A stretch of 64,000 nt of DNA from Kuschelorhynchus macadamiae (lineage: Eukaryota; Arthropoda; Insecta; Coleoptera; Curculionidae), in contig JAUTXW010000354.1 in NCBI GenBank assembly GCA_030620095.1, forward strand, positions 1 to 64,000, read 5' to 3'. The notes under the pieces were generated by a model, which was given only the letters and a program-made list of their open reading frames with translations, had not been told where the DNA came from and searched no databases. The position numbers and the translations under genes are program-made. Below are positions 43,705-55,794 of this stretch, in pieces; positions within the stretch are counted from its first letter, which is position 1; each line of letters begins with the position of its first letter.

Positions 43705-44455
43705 GTCGTTAAACGGGATACAAAAGTATTTTTACGATTAACATACATTCCTGTTAAGAGTAAAAATTGATAAAACTGTTTAACAAAACTTAAAAGGTGA
43801 TTATTAACTTTAGAAAAGAAAATGTAGAATGTACTATTTTAAAAAGTTTTTCTACTTCTGTATTAGTAACGTACATTTTATTTAATAAATAAAACCATTC
43901 TTACGTACAAAGCGGATCTAAAAATGAATTGAAGTAATTTTTGAAGGACTACATACATAACCATTTGGAGTATTTACCACATAAAACATACATTTGGTAA
44001 AAAATCTCTAGAAAAATTTACTTTTTTTATGAGCAGACCACGAAGGCCCAAGGTCGAAGTAGTACCGTGGTTACTTTAAATGAAAACAAGGAAAGTTTAT
44101 TAATGCAAAATTAAAAGACTTGCATATTAAGATAAGAGAGAAATGCATTTACTAGTAACACATTCCATAATCGGGGATCTCTGGGACTGAAGGAGCCAAC
44201 AAAGTGGGAGGTCCTTGGTCTTTGCCACTGGACGGTAAAAGCACATGGATCGAAAGCAAGAATGACTAAGGAGAGCATAATAGATAACAGTTGATCATTT
44301 TTAGAACAGAGTCAAGGATAATAAGGAATGAAGGAGAGTCTGCTACCTATACATGCAAGCAATATTCAAAACTGGGTACGATTTGTGAAGTGTAAAGCGC
44401 ATGCAGGTTGGCAGCAGGAAAATATTTTAGCGCTCAGAAAAGAACCCAATTTTTT
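43705..44455. other. Intergenic, no supported gene
   Basis: 44150-44400 has a more balanced base composition than its surroundings and may be the 3' part of LINE 2 (minus strand), but I could not identify RT motifs in it. Confidence 0.35.
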
Positions 44456-44459
44456 TCTG

Positions 44460-44651
44460 GAAAATATTCTATTCTAATAAAAACATTCTTTTATATTATC
44501 GATTGTTGTCAGTACAAAATCAAATCTGTTCAATGTGCAATACTCCAAGTTATTATACAATTCAGCAGCCCTACCACTATTGTTATTTGGTTCATTAACA
44601 AATTCAGAGAAATATTGATTTAGTTTATTTGGTTTATATAGTTTTATGACA
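44460..44651 (-). pseudogene. LINE 2, linker/RT start beyond the hAT insertion
   Basis: Minus-strand frame with YFSEFVNEPNNNSGRAAELY and LEYCTLNRFDFVLTTIDNI, typical of the segment between endonuclease and RT in LINEs. It continues the frame that is cut at 47554 by the hAT element. Confidence 0.6.
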
Positions 44652-44659
44652 TCCCCAAC
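44652..44659 (+). repeat. hAT target-site duplication, left (TCCCCAAC)
   Basis: Identical to 47554-47561; eight bases, as expected for hAT elements. Confidence 0.9.
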
Positions 44660-47553
44660 TAGAGGCGTGACGTGAAATTTTAAGAAAGGGAAGCAATTTT
44701 TAGAAACTTACCTATTTGTAATGTAATTCGATTCTTCGATCATTTTTTGCAAATTCGTAAATGACGTCATCATAAAAACGTTGATGCTCCGACATAATTT
44801 GGAGAAGTTTATTTTCAATGGACAACAGCGATGCATGCGAAAGTCCCTCTTGCTTCGTTGAATTTCTCACGAAATTTTTTATACGTTTAAGTGTTGAAAA
44901 ATTGCGTTCTACTGATGAACTTGTGGCAGGTATTGTCAATATTAATTCACACAATTTCGACACTTCGGTGTAGGCATCTTCCAGCTCCTTGTCTTTTAAA
45001 AATTGCATTAGTTCCTTAGCATTATTTTTTGCCCTAATATCATCAGTTTCGTAAATCACTTTTAGTTCAGATCGCAGTAACCTTCGGTCGAAGAATTGGC
45101 CACAATGAAGAAGAAGAGATTTAAACGCATCTTCTGGAAAAGTTTTTCCTTTAAATGCATCAAAATTGCAGAGCTCGAGGAATTTAAAATCATTTAAGCC
45201 GTTAAATCTATAGTTTATTTGTTGCTGAATTTAATCGATTATTTCATAAAAGAGGCGTCTGTATGATGTTTGAACATCTCTTACCTTGTCTGTTTGAAGA
45301 CGCTTGGCTTGTGGCTCTACATTTAAAGTCATCGTTTTCTCCCAAAATAGGTCAAAGTCATCTCTTTTTTGGCTTAACATGGACTTAAAATCATCCACTT
45401 TTTTTGGGCAAAAAGCAATATCATTTGTTTTAGTTTGTAATATATTAAAAACAATGCCCGAGAATGGAAATATTTCTGAAAATATGTTCAACAAATAAAT
45501 AAAATTAAAATCTCGTTTCAAACAGTCCAAAAACCCCCTCGAACTATTTATTGCTTCTGAGTCCCACTTTTCATTATTTTTTATTATATTCTAAAATAGT
45601 TCAATCAGTGATTCACGATTTTCAGATACTGTTAAAACAAGTCTTCCATTGTAGTGCCATCTAGTAGGAGCTACTTTGAGGAATCGTTTATGGACAACGG
45701 AGTCCAAAGCTTGTGTACGTTTTGTTGACTTGGAAAAAAAGCAGCCATGCTACTTAAAGTAACGAAAAATACTTTACACTCTTTAATTTGATTGATGGGC
45801 TGAGATAAAACTATTTATGAACAAAACAATGGACAAACACAGCACTTGGGAAAGTTTCTCGAACACTAGCTTGCAGACCCCCCAAATTGCCCTGCCATCA
45901 CTGCAGCTCCATCATAGCTTTGAGCAACTAATTTTTTCTCTCCATTAATTTCTTTAGTAACGTTATAAACTACGGTATATAATGCATCTGCTGTACGATT
46001 TTCGGACACATTCTTAAAACCTAAAAATCGCTCTTGAATACTTCCGTCTGTTTTAACGTAGCGTATTACTATAGATAATTGGCTAAAATTAGTGATATCA
46101 GTTGTTTCGTCCAGAATAATAGCAATGAACCGCGCCCCGCCAATCTCCTGCTTAATTCCTTTTAGAATAATGGTTGCAACAGCAGAAATTAAATCATTCT
46201 GGATTCGACTCGACTTTCCGCGAAAAACGCTAGACTGCTCTAAATGATTTTTTAAGCAATCATCATATTTAGCCATTAAGCTAAGTAAATCTTCAAAATT
46301 TTCTTTATTTGAAGAAACCCTTGTTTCGTCATGACCTCTAAATCCCAATTCGTTCTGTCCGAGAAAACAACCAACATCGATAAGTCAAAGTCACAGTCAA
46401 AGTTAAAAATCGCTGTATTTGTTATAAAGAGTAAACTCTTGTGAATAAGCTTCCATAAAATTACAAGTCATTCAACTAATAGGGTCTAAATTAAACATAC
46501 ATAAATAGTACAATAAACAATATTTAAATACCCAATTAACACTAAGAATACTTTTATAAAAACAGTTAAAATGACAATATACAATAAGTCTTCTTAATAT
46601 TTGCCTATTTTTATCGACTAGTTCATTGTGTTGGCGGTGACTAATTTCCAACTGTTTATTAAGGGCGTCTTCAATTCTGGTTTTGCCGAAGACTTTTTTT
46701 TTATGACGGCCTGCAAATGCGCTTTGGACCTAATGTGTCTTTTTACAGCTTTATGAAAATTGTTTAAATCGGAAAAACCAGTTTTATTCCAGAGACCCTT
46801 TTCATTTTCAAAAAGTAAACATGGCCAACAAAATAATTTACTTATATTTTCACACCCTGTTAGCCATTTAAATTGTTCGTATTGTTTTTTCGGATAAAAA
46901 TATCTAATACAGTTTTTCATTTGTGTGGTTAAATTTTTCATAGGCCGTTTTGCCCTTCCTTTGGAAATTGTTTGAAGCTTATCAGTGAAGTTTAATGTTG
47001 AAAATCCCTTTATTATTAAGACACACACCACACATTCACACAGACTCTTTTTACTAAATTCTCCAACATTTTCAACGTTATTACCGATAGCCCAAGTTGA
47101 CGGTATTTGCATATCCACGTCCGTATCTTCCATATCGGACCATGCACGACGCGACGTACGTATCACACAACACACGGATAGCCGTTCAAACAAAGAACCT
47201 ACTCCAAGGATAGCTTCCGCCCCCACTTAAAGCACGCGACTGAAATGCAAAAATTGCAAACAGCCGGTGGAAAGGTCAATAACCTCTGGCTCGATTCACA
47301 GGAAATCAAGCACACAGGACTTGGCTGCAGAGAAGCTAGCGGCCCGCATAGGTTCTATTCGATGTTCTATTGTGGCTGGGTCGGAGTCAAGGCCGCATTT
47401 ATTATGGGCTTGATAATGAAGGTAATATTTTAGCATTTTTAATATAAACTAAATTAATGGTTTCCTATTTCAAAAATTACATTTTAGAAGATGTTTTGTA
47501 ATTTTTTTTGGGGAAGCACTGCTTCCCTTGCTTCGATGGACTGCACGCTCCTA
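44660..47553 (-). mobile_element. hAT transposon inserted in LINE 2
   Basis: The ends TAGAGGCGTG (44660) and CACGCTCCTA (47544-47553) are inverted with two mismatches. Further inside, an AAGGGAAGCA block pairs as well. The element is flanked by a perfect 8-bp duplication and carries a near-complete minus-strand transposase gene of the ZMYM1-like hAT type. At 2.9 kb it is a normal size for an autonomous hAT, but the gene is broken. Confidence 0.9.
44712..47226 (-). pseudogene. hAT transposase (ZMYM1-like, TTF-finger type) pseudogene
   Basis: N-terminal piece 47226-46618: an internal Met (MEDTDVDMQIPS) is a plausible alternative start. It is followed by a TTF-type zinc-finger region (FKWLTGCENISKLFCWPCLLF, then FHKAVKRHIRSKAH). 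Catalytic piece 46348-45866: GFRGHDETR, then AIILDETTDIT (first catalytic Asp) and VAQSYDGAAVM (second). The middle (45860-45590) is frame-broken around the conserved HC.AHK region. 45530-45231 and 45059-44712 carry the rest, ending in the hAT dimerisation motif (TIPATSSSVERNFSTLKRIK). An ectopic stretch around 46380-46610 interrupts the reading between the first two pieces. Decay is light, so activity was probably recent. Confidence 0.85.
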
Positions 47554-47561
47554 TCCCCAAC
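47554..47561 (+). repeat. hAT target-site duplication, right (TCCCCAAC)
   Basis: Exact match to 44652-44659. Confidence 0.9.
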
Positions 47562-47898
47562 ACTTTTTCTCATTTAACGCAAACATTCGAGATGCATACA
47601 TTTTCTTTTCACACCTGATACGTTTCAGGAAAAAATTTCGAAGCTCTCTATAAACCTTATTATCACAATTCGATTTAGTGCGTCTATACTTTGCCAGAAC
47701 CAAGTCCCTCTCCTTCAGGATAATTTTGATTACATCTGTCAGCCATGGAGCCCTTGGTTTACTTACGCGTATATTCCGAACTGGAGCATGGACATTAAAT
47801 AATTCGATTACAGTTTCTGAAAGCATACCAACCTTGGCCTCAATGTCATCCGTATGATAAAGATTATGCCAGGTTATGTTGTTTAAATCTGATAGCAA
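47554..47898 (-). pseudogene. LINE 2, endonuclease-RT linker
   Basis: Minus-strand frame with the pattern LFNVHAPVRNIRVSKPRAPW, a hallmark of the segment just after the endonuclease in Jockey/CR1-like LINEs, followed by a Lys/Arg-rich stretch. It stops at the hAT insertion (…NEKKCWG). Confidence 0.75.
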
Positions 47899-47944
47899 GT
47901 TGTAAATATTCGCGATTCTGTAGTATCAAATCTTCATGAATATA

Positions 47945-48340
47945 TATTTAGGTTCCTTTAAGTTTAGTTTTATTGCGCAAAATATCGGATCTGGAAAAAG
48001 CCGAAATTAATTCGATTAGGATAGATCTAATTTTGTCACCCATCTTTCCAAGACGGTAGCAGTTTCTTAGTTCAATTGATTCGAGCTTTATTCGTAGATG
48101 TTCTGATAAGAGAGATACCAATTTGTTTTTAATGTCTACGTTCGTTTCTACATCAACCTCTGGCAAACCGTAAAATATTAAATTATATTTAACTATTTTT
48201 CTTTGCACAGTTCTTAGCTGATGCTTTAATTCTTTGTTTTCGGTTTCTAACAGTTTGATTTTTTGCTCTGATTCGAAAAGTTTTTTGTTGACAGTTTCAG
48301 TTAGTTTGCTAAAGTCATCTCTAATATTTTCAATTTAAGC
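47945..48340 (-). pseudogene. LINE 2, ORF1 fragment (coiled coil plus RRM-like)
   Basis: Reading down from 48340, a coiled-coil-like stretch (KLFESEQKIKLLETENKELK) leads into YNLIFYGLPEVDVETN and ELRNCYRLGKMGDK. That is the pattern of LINE ORF1 proteins with an RNA-binding fold. It breaks off at 47945. The endonuclease domain between this and the linker at 47898 is deleted. Confidence 0.65.
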
Positions 48341-48536
48341 ACTAAGATCGGCATTTGAAGTTTGAATGAACTTTTAGATATCCTTTAATGTTATATGTAT
48401 GGAGACATAGACTTCCGCTGGCTAACGCTATTAATGGCAATATACACTAAACCAAATACATATTTTATGTTAATATCAAATGCATGCTCTTAGTAAAGTT
48501 GCAAAAGCAACTTTTGTTCAATATTTTTATATATGT

Positions 48537-51173
48537 ACAGGGTGGTCCACTTAAGATGCTCTTATACTTTATCTCAATAAATAAGACACTGAGGCAAAAA
48601 GCCAAATACGAAAAGTATTTGACTCTAAGTATATTTTTTATTTATATTATTTTTATGTATACAGGATGTTCCATTGTGTAACCAACTTTTTTCTTTTTAA
48701 TGAAATGGTATGAATATTTTTAGAAATTCTAATTCTACGCTTAATTTTGAGTATTTCTTGTCATCATAGCATACGAAATTTTGGGTAGTTTTTGAGAAAA
48801 ATTAACTTTTTAAATTTTTTTCGCAATAACAGGTTTTTGGAAAAATGTCATTTTTTCACACTGAAGACTAAAATTGTTAATTTTGGTTATGGATCCATGG
48901 GAGTGGTTAATATTTAATACTCTGACCTATCAAGAGCAAAAATCCATTATACAGGATTGTCACAAATGACCATCAAAGAAATGTTTTTGTAACTAAAACA
49001 ACTTAATTTTTTTAAATGGAACACCCTGTATTCAGCCTTTTTATTGTGTTCAGGATTTAATTCTGCATCATTCCATATATATAGTTTATATTCCAAAAAT
49101 TAGTGGTTTAGAAGTTATGACCAATTTTCTATAATAGTTCAGGTATTTTTATTAAAAATCTAACTAAACCTAAATAATATCCTATTCTAAGTTTTTTTAA
49201 CATTATAATTAAATTTAACATTAAATCAACAAGTAATGCAAGAAAGAAAGTAATTAATTACTTATTACAAAACATTTTCGACATAACCCCGTGTTTGGCA
49301 ATACAAGTAGTATAATATTACGGTTACGGTTTTAATTTTCGCAATAATAGCATTTCTAAACGCATCTTAATTTTACAAGATATCCATGGAAAAACAAAAC
49401 TAGTAAAATTGTTGCCTGGACACCAACAAATACACAGTTTTTATTTGACATTTAGTTGCTTCTAACTCTTTTTAAAGGAAAAATGGCTTTATACAGTGTC
49501 TAAGAGCGTTTAAATCTTCATGAATGTTACATAAGAAATAATAAGAGTCCAGCATTAACCCTGCGGGAGTATCGTGGAGTGGTAATCAATAAACAAAAAC
49601 GGCGCCCAAAAATTGTCCTAACAGAAGAAAAGCAATTAGAAATTCTCTTGTATTTTGAAGAAAACAACGAAAATTCGCAAAGAGATGCATCCCGAGATCT
49701 ACCGGGAATTAGTAAGACTAGTGTTGAAAGGACTTTAACTGATAATAACTACCATCCGTTTAAATTTTTACTAGTTTAGGAATTATCTCAACAGGACTTT
49801 CAAACAAGGCTTTTTTATTGTTCTTTCATGATGGACCACCATTTTGAAACTGACATTTTTAAAAATATTTTATTTACCGATGAGGCCATTTTCAATACGG
49901 CCGGCATGTTCAACCGAAAAAATACTCGTTACTGGTGTAACTCAAATGAACATCGTGTTAAAGAAATGAAAAAAACAGGGTCGGAGTAGTGTTTATGTGT
50001 GGTGTGGTATTATCCGTGATCGAATAATAGGTCCAGTATTTTATGACTTTGTTCTGAATGGTGAAAGGTATTTAAATTTGTTTGCTTGTTTATCAACAAG
50101 ATAGTGCTCCATATCACACTGAGTGCCTGTTAGAAATTGTTTGAATCAACGGTTTCTATTTTGGATTGGTCGGTACGGGACCATAGATTGGCCAGCGAGG
50201 AGTCCCGATCTAACATCCCTGGATTTTTTTATGAGGCAACCTAAAAAACGAGGTGTATAAAAATAGGTGTAATACCGTTCAAGATTTAAAAAGGAGAATT
50301 AGGCAAGAGGTAGAAAAACTTAATGCAACAGACGCGGTTAGAAATGCTATTGCAAAAATTGAAACCATGTATACTACTTGTATTGCCAAAGACGGGGGTT
50401 ATATCGAAAATGTTTTGTAATAAGTAATTAGTTACTTTCTTTCTTGCATTACTTGTTGATTTAATGTTAAATTTAATTATAATGTTAAAAAAAACTTAGA
50501 ATAGGATATTATTTAGGTTTAGTTATATTTTTAACAAAAATACCCGAATTATTATAGAAAATTGGTCATAACTTCTAAACTACTAATTGTTGGAATATAA
50601 ACTGTATATACGGAATGATGCAGAATCAAATCCTAAACACAATAAAAGTGCAAAATACAGGGTGTTCCATTTAAAAAAATTAAGTTCTTTTAGTTAAAAA
50701 AATATTTTTTTTGATGGTCATTTGTGACCACCCTGTATAGTGGATTTTCGCTCTTGATAGGTTAGAGTATTAAATATTAACCACTCCCATGGATCCATAA
50801 CCAAAATTCACAATTTTAGTCTTCAGGTGTGAAAAAATTACATTTTTCCAAAAACCCGTTTTTTCGAAAAAAATTAGAAAAGTTAATTTTTCTCAAAAAC
50901 TACTCAAAATTTCGTATGCTATGATGACAAAAAATACTCAAAATCAAGCGTAGAATTAGAATTTCTAAAAATATTCATACCATTTCATTAAAAAGAAAAA
51001 ATTTGGTTACTGTCCTGGCACAATGGAACACACAGGGTGTTGAATGAAAATGAAAATATTATAAATAAAAAATATACTTAGGGTCAAATACTGTTTGTAT
51101 TTAACTTTTTTTTCTCAGTGTCTTATTTATTGAGATAAAGTATAGGAGCATCTTAAGTGGACCACCCTGTACA
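48537..51173 (+). mobile_element. Mariner-like element with about 750-bp nested inverted repeats
   Basis: 48537-49290 and 50405-51173 are inverted copies with modest divergence. Each arm contains several mariner-tip-like motifs: ACAGGGTGGTCCAC (48539), ACAGGATGTTCCATT (48661), ACAGGATTGTCAC (48954), and inverted GGAACACCCTGTAT (49020). The mirror set is at 50659, 50733, 51030 and 51161. The arms are thus made of nested smaller elements or old tips. The central 1.1 kb holds a mariner transposase relic. Confidence 0.85.
49483..50420 (+). pseudogene. Mariner-like transposase pseudogene
   Basis: The N-terminal part (49483-49779) includes a second helix-turn-helix region (QRDASRDLPGISKTSVERTL). 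Then LFTDEAIFNTAGMFNRKNTRYW (about 49869-49935) holds the first catalytic Asp. VWCGIIRDRIIGPVF follows in a shifted frame near 50000, a decayed QQDSAPYH block lies near 50097-50120, and a RWIGTGP*DWPARSPDL-like segment near 50170-50215 leads to the third Asp. Several stops and shifts. Confidence 0.7.
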
Positions 51174-51174
51174 A

Positions 51175-52275
51175 CTTTTTACAACAAACGATTTATAGGC
51201 TTTCTCATAAAATGTACGTTTTTCGCTGCATTTTGTAGAATAAAGTAAACGGGTTTTCACTAATTTAATAGACTGGAAACTACACAAATTTTATTGAGAG
51301 TATAATTTAAAAAAATGCAATTGCATTGAATAGTAGTTCAGATAGAAATAAAAATCATTCTGTGTATATAATGTTAAAAAATTAAACGACATGAATTTAA
51401 GGGTTATCACATATTTTTATGCATTACTTTTATCAGAGTCTGTCCCATTTAAACCGCCAACTTAAACCTAATATATGAATTTTTGCACGGCAGAGGCATC
51501 TGCGGATTATCGTTCCACCTTCCTTTTATTGCGTCTCGAATATAGGTCAACCTGCAACTATCCCCGTTCGTCCGTGAGTAGCGCAAAAATTTTGTGCTGA
51601 GAATAAAAAGCGAGTTGCAGATTGGAAAGGATTAAAAATTGTTAAGCCTTGTAGAGTGGAGGCAGAGGATTTTAGATGTTATGTAACTGCAGATTTCGAA
51701 TATATAGACAGTCAAATGGTAAATATGAAATTACAAAAAATTGCAATTGTTTTCAAATGGTTCCCAATTTTGACGTCTTTAAGCAGGGTTTTGAATCCAC
51801 TAAGAGATTTTGTCTATGCGAAATATGGTCAGACTTTGATAGTTGCTGAATTTGTAGCAATATGCAAACAATATAATAAATTCGACGGGTTTTGCCGTTT
51901 TTAACAATTGATAGTTTTTGAGATAACAAAATATTTTCGCTATTAAAAAGTTTGTAACGCAAATAAACATTTTTATATACAAAATGTTAAAAGGAATTTG
52001 AGGTACTGTACTTGACGAAAGTTGGATGCTACCGAGAAACAAAAAATAACAAAGATCTACGCTCAGAAGATCCAAAATCTTATTTCTGGCAAACATTGAT
52101 CTACACTGAAAAAAAAGTCCTCCCCGTTATGAATTCGTTCTGCTATCTTCAATATTAATCTAATAAGTAATTTTTCAGGCTTATTTTTTAAACATATTAT
52201 TAAGCCACCATTATGTATTGCTATCTTGGATTTGTAATAAAATGTTACCAGTTCATTCCTATGTAATAGGTAAAA
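51175..52275. other. Intergenic, no supported gene
   Basis: The open frame at 51656-51904 and the overlapping minus-strand frames have no recognisable motif. Confidence 0.4.
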
Positions 52276-52280
52276 AACAT

Positions 52281-53503
52281 AAACCACACAGGATAGTTAC
52301 TTCTCGTAAGAGTAACGCGTAACGTTCGCCGTTTCTCGCCCACCGCAAAGGTCAAAGACCGGGTAAGTGACGTACTCTGGCCTTCTCAGTCTAAAGATTT
52401 AGTATTAGTTACATTGCTCTGTAATAGAAATTTGCTTTTTAAGCATTGTTTTTTAAATATTGTTTAGTTTTTACAAATGGTAATAGGTCACACAAGTTTG
52501 AAAAAGTGTTGTTCGTGCATATTGAAACGTAATTAGCAAAGGAAAGAATTCAAACTTCTGTTATATTTACTTCTGCAGAACTCTACGTTACAAAAAACAA
52601 TGTCGGGGAATATGTCTGCTGTGTATAATTGCAAAAATAGTCACTTGCTAGATCTACTTTTCATAGGTTTCCAAAATTAATTGTTATGAAGAAACAGTGT
52701 GTACACCGGTGCAGTAGAAAAATGTTAGCTATAGATATATAAGGATTTTTTTATTATTTTTTTATTCATTTTTCAGCCAAGTTGTGTTTTTTTTAACATA
52801 TAGCAGGTACTTTTAATTTTAAGTTTTGCTCTGGATGGTTGCTTTTTTAGTGCAAATCTTAAACCTTGTTAATTAATCTAAAAGTTATTTATACTTAGGT
52901 ATCAGAAGCCTCTCTAGCTATTGGGTTTGTTGTGTTTCCATTTGCGTTGTAAAAGTGGTTATATTAGGGTATTTTTTGTAATGTCTAGAATACATTATTA
53001 TTCGAGAATCACTTTACCTATTTGCTTTTTAAATTACTTTTAAATTTGCTAATTAAATTAAAAATCTATGTAACCATTTTGGGCATCTTGTCATAAAAGG
53101 ACATAATATTTATATTCAAAATAATAATATTAACAAAATTTCATGAATTAAGAAGGCACTCATAATAATTTATTTTTGTCTTGACATAAAGTTTAAAATA
53201 TTTCCTAATCATTTATTTTTATGTCCAAATATAAATTTCTAAAACATTTTGATCAGCAATTGACAATTGCTTATTGACCGAAATTCATATGGTTAACGTT
53301 GCTCTATTAGTTTAATATAAAATTTGTCATTTATTGCATTAAAAATCAAAATAACAGCACCAAAAGGCTAAACCAGATTATCCTCCTATTGAAATAACGC
53401 TTGAAACTTGTTTCGAGCGGGCCAGGCGATGTCATTGCAGCAAGGCTCGCTCGCGCTAAACTGGCGGAAATAAATCGCCGATGTAACCATCCTGTGTGGT
53501 TTA
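52281..53503 (+). mobile_element. Non-autonomous element with inverted tips and a THAP relic
   Basis: AAACCACACAGGATAGTTAC (52281-52300) and GTAACCATCCTGTGTGGTTT (53482-53501) are inverted with one mismatch. CpG-rich subterminal segments lie just inside both ends (52310-52390 and 53400-53480). The interior holds a THAP zinc-finger fragment but no catalytic domain. THAP domains are the DNA-binding part of P-type transposases, so this could be a P-derived deletion product. Its tips differ from those of the 8.3-kb element. No target duplication was visible. Confidence 0.65.
52600..52725 (+). pseudogene. THAP zinc-finger domain fragment
   Basis: The ATG at 52600 (or 52612) starts AVYNCKNSH. After a frameshift near 52660, FHRFPKLIVMKKQCVHRCSRK follows, containing the FP, aromatic-position and Cys residues of a THAP domain. 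The first Cys of the motif is missing and the expected Trp is replaced by Cys. The gene does not continue recognisably. Confidence 0.65.
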
Positions 53504-53514
53504 AGGTTCTTGGT

Positions 53515-53770
53515 AACAGGAACATTAGTTTTTTAGTAATAATTTTTTAACGTTTTATTCGGCCATCCTGGATTTTTACCAAAATATAACCAGATCATCC
53601 CGATATAACCCATAATTCTTGACTAAAATTTGATGTCAATCGGGTAAGTAGTTTTTTTAGCTACGCCGTGAAATTACAGATAGGCAGACAGACCGACAGA
53701 ATCGAGAAAACAGGTTTCTCGGGATCTAGGAATCTTAAAACGTAAAGATCTGAAAAAAATCTCGTAGGGT
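53515..53770. repeat. Half copy of the 43.0-kb foldback family
   Basis: Shares the blocks GATGTCAATCGGGTAAGTAG, GGCAGACAGACCGACAGA and AAACGTAAAGATCTGAA with 43550-43680; the other arm is missing. Confidence 0.75.
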
Positions 53771-53775
53771 GATTT

Positions 53776-54225
53776 TTTCACGAAGCTCTTGTAGAGATTA
53801 GGTATTTGTGATTTTATCACTTTTTTGGATCCATTGTAGAGCACCTCGAAATAAATTCATTGTAGCAAAAAAAAATTGCGGATGAAGCATAACAAATAGT
53901 TATAACTTAGTAAGACACTATATGGTTATAAATATCTAGTTCAACTATGTTAAAATTTCGTTCAGAAAAAACAATTAGAGTATATTATTATATAATATAC
54001 TGTTTTTTACTTTAAGTGTTTGAAGAATTATTGTTAAAAATGTATCAATAAAAATTTCCAAACGGAAAATTATTTGACATTTCATGAGAATCAGTCATTT
54101 CCTTGTATTCAAAAAGCAATGTTGCCAAGTGTAATTCCGTTTTGTCTGTTTAGAATTCATTAATTGTTTATTAAGGTTGTTATGAATACTTTATTACATA
54201 ATTAATAATATTTTTTCGTATATCT
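53776..54225. other. Intergenic, nothing recognised
   Basis: AT-rich, without coding or repeat structure that I can support. Confidence 0.5.
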
Positions 54226-54279
54226 GAAACGCTGTCATCCATAGAACAAGGTGAAGCGGTAAAGGCTTAACACCAGGTG

Positions 54280-54560
54280 GAGCGCCCCAGGCATCATTGT
54301 TTAAGCCATAATATAAAAACTCGTACACATGAATTGATGCCAGCGGAGCTAGTAGCGCAGAGGCAGACAAAGTTGTGGCACTAGATAAACCAGTACCAAA
54401 TTAGCACCGGGTTAGGCGCCGAAGACATCATCGTTAACGCCATAAGGAGCAAAAAACTGTATAAAGGCACAATGTCATCTCAATCGCTGGCAACGAAGAG
54501 AAAGTAAGTAATCCGGGTACTGGGTTAGTATCAGGTTAGGCGCCGAAGCCAGTTCTTAAG
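54280..54560. repeat. Segment with three diverged copies of a TTAGGCGCCGAAG-like motif
   Basis: GGTGGAGCGCCCCAGGCATCAT (54276), GGTTAGGCGCCGAAGACATCAT (54410) and GGTTAGGCGCCGAAGCCAG (54534) recur at about 125-base spacing, with similar sequence between (CTAGTAGCGCAGAGGCAGAC; CGCTGGCAACGAAGAG). A decayed tandem repeat, perhaps part of an LTR or leader. Confidence 0.55.
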
Positions 54561-54779
54561 TCTAAAATATGTTGTAAAATCAAACAAAATAAAGACAATT
54601 GAAACCCGATAGAACGAATTTAGTGAACATTTTGCATTGGCTACCACCTTCAAACAAACGAAGGTATATTAAAGTGACCGATTTATTTCCAAAATTTGCT
54701 TGATTATTATATCATCTACTATTTAAATATATTATTGACTACTTTAAGGCATTTATTGACAATTTTCAATAATCCCAAA

Positions 54780-55790
54780 AATGTACAAAATATCAATTAT
54801 ATACAAAGAGTTCCCTTTTTATCTTCGATGTCTTTCTGAAATTTTTATTTTTCTTACCATATTTCTTAAACCATTTGCTTCCTTTGATTCTTTAACATTT
54901 GTTTATCCTCTGTATCTTCTTTATCGTCTTCTTCATCGGGTATGTGTCTTCGTTAAATCGATATTTTATATTTCTTTTTATCAAATTTTCTAGGTCATTT
55001 TATATCACAAGAGAATGATAATCATACTGTAACATTATTCTTCCCCTTTTCCAAATTAGGCTTTCTAAGTCATCCTTGTAAAATACTTCGCCCCCCTCAT
55101 TAAAAGTAACATTCTTGTTAACAGTTTGTTTTACTGCAGCAGTTTTGTGTTGTGATAGGTATTTGATATTTTATGTTCAAATTGTCATTTAACAGCAAAA
55201 ATTGTATATTCTTTTCTAGTAAAATTGGATTCATAATCAACTATCACTATATTAGGCTTTTCATATTTGCTAGATTGTTTTTTACATAAAAGTAGATTAG
55301 AACTCGTTTCTGTTAGTTCATCAATTTCAAAAAAAAAAAAATTAAAGAAATGTTCAAGAATGAATCGAAAATGTAATGATTTTCCATTTATGACTGTCTC
55401 AAAAGTGTTCATACTTACAATTTCATAAGTTTGTAATGTAATTTCTTATACACAAATTTTGACCTTGCTTCTATTCAAACTGTGATTTTATCATTTTTCT
55501 TAACTATCTCTAAACTACTAACCCACTTTGTAAAATTAACTTCTTTGTTTGTAATCTCCAGTTTTTTCATGTTACTTAACTCATTTCTTAGTACCTGCTT
55601 TAATGCAACAATTATTCTTCGTGTTTTTTATGATTACCAAGCCTACTTCTTCTTTAAGCTCACCTAGACGTTCAAATAAATCGCCATACTCTGTAAGTAA
55701 CTGTTCTATATTTTTTCCATAAATACTATGCATAATATTGCAGTACTTTATTAATTTTTTCCTTTCACGTGATTGTGCTGACAACAATGG
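54780..55790 (-). pseudogene. Unrecognised decayed coding region
   Basis: The minus strand is A-rich and holds frames at 55787-55581 (pattern YCNIMHSIYGKNIEQLL, Glu-rich, helical) and 55412-55185, followed by acidic sequence (EEDDKEDTED) down to 54930. This composition suits a retroelement structural protein, but no motif confirms it. It could be chance. Confidence 0.25.
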
Positions 55791-55794
55791 TCTA

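Noticed and set aside
44918..44945. CTGATGA box within the hAT element
   Set aside because: No GAAA at a workable distance and no stem II; part of the hAT coding region.
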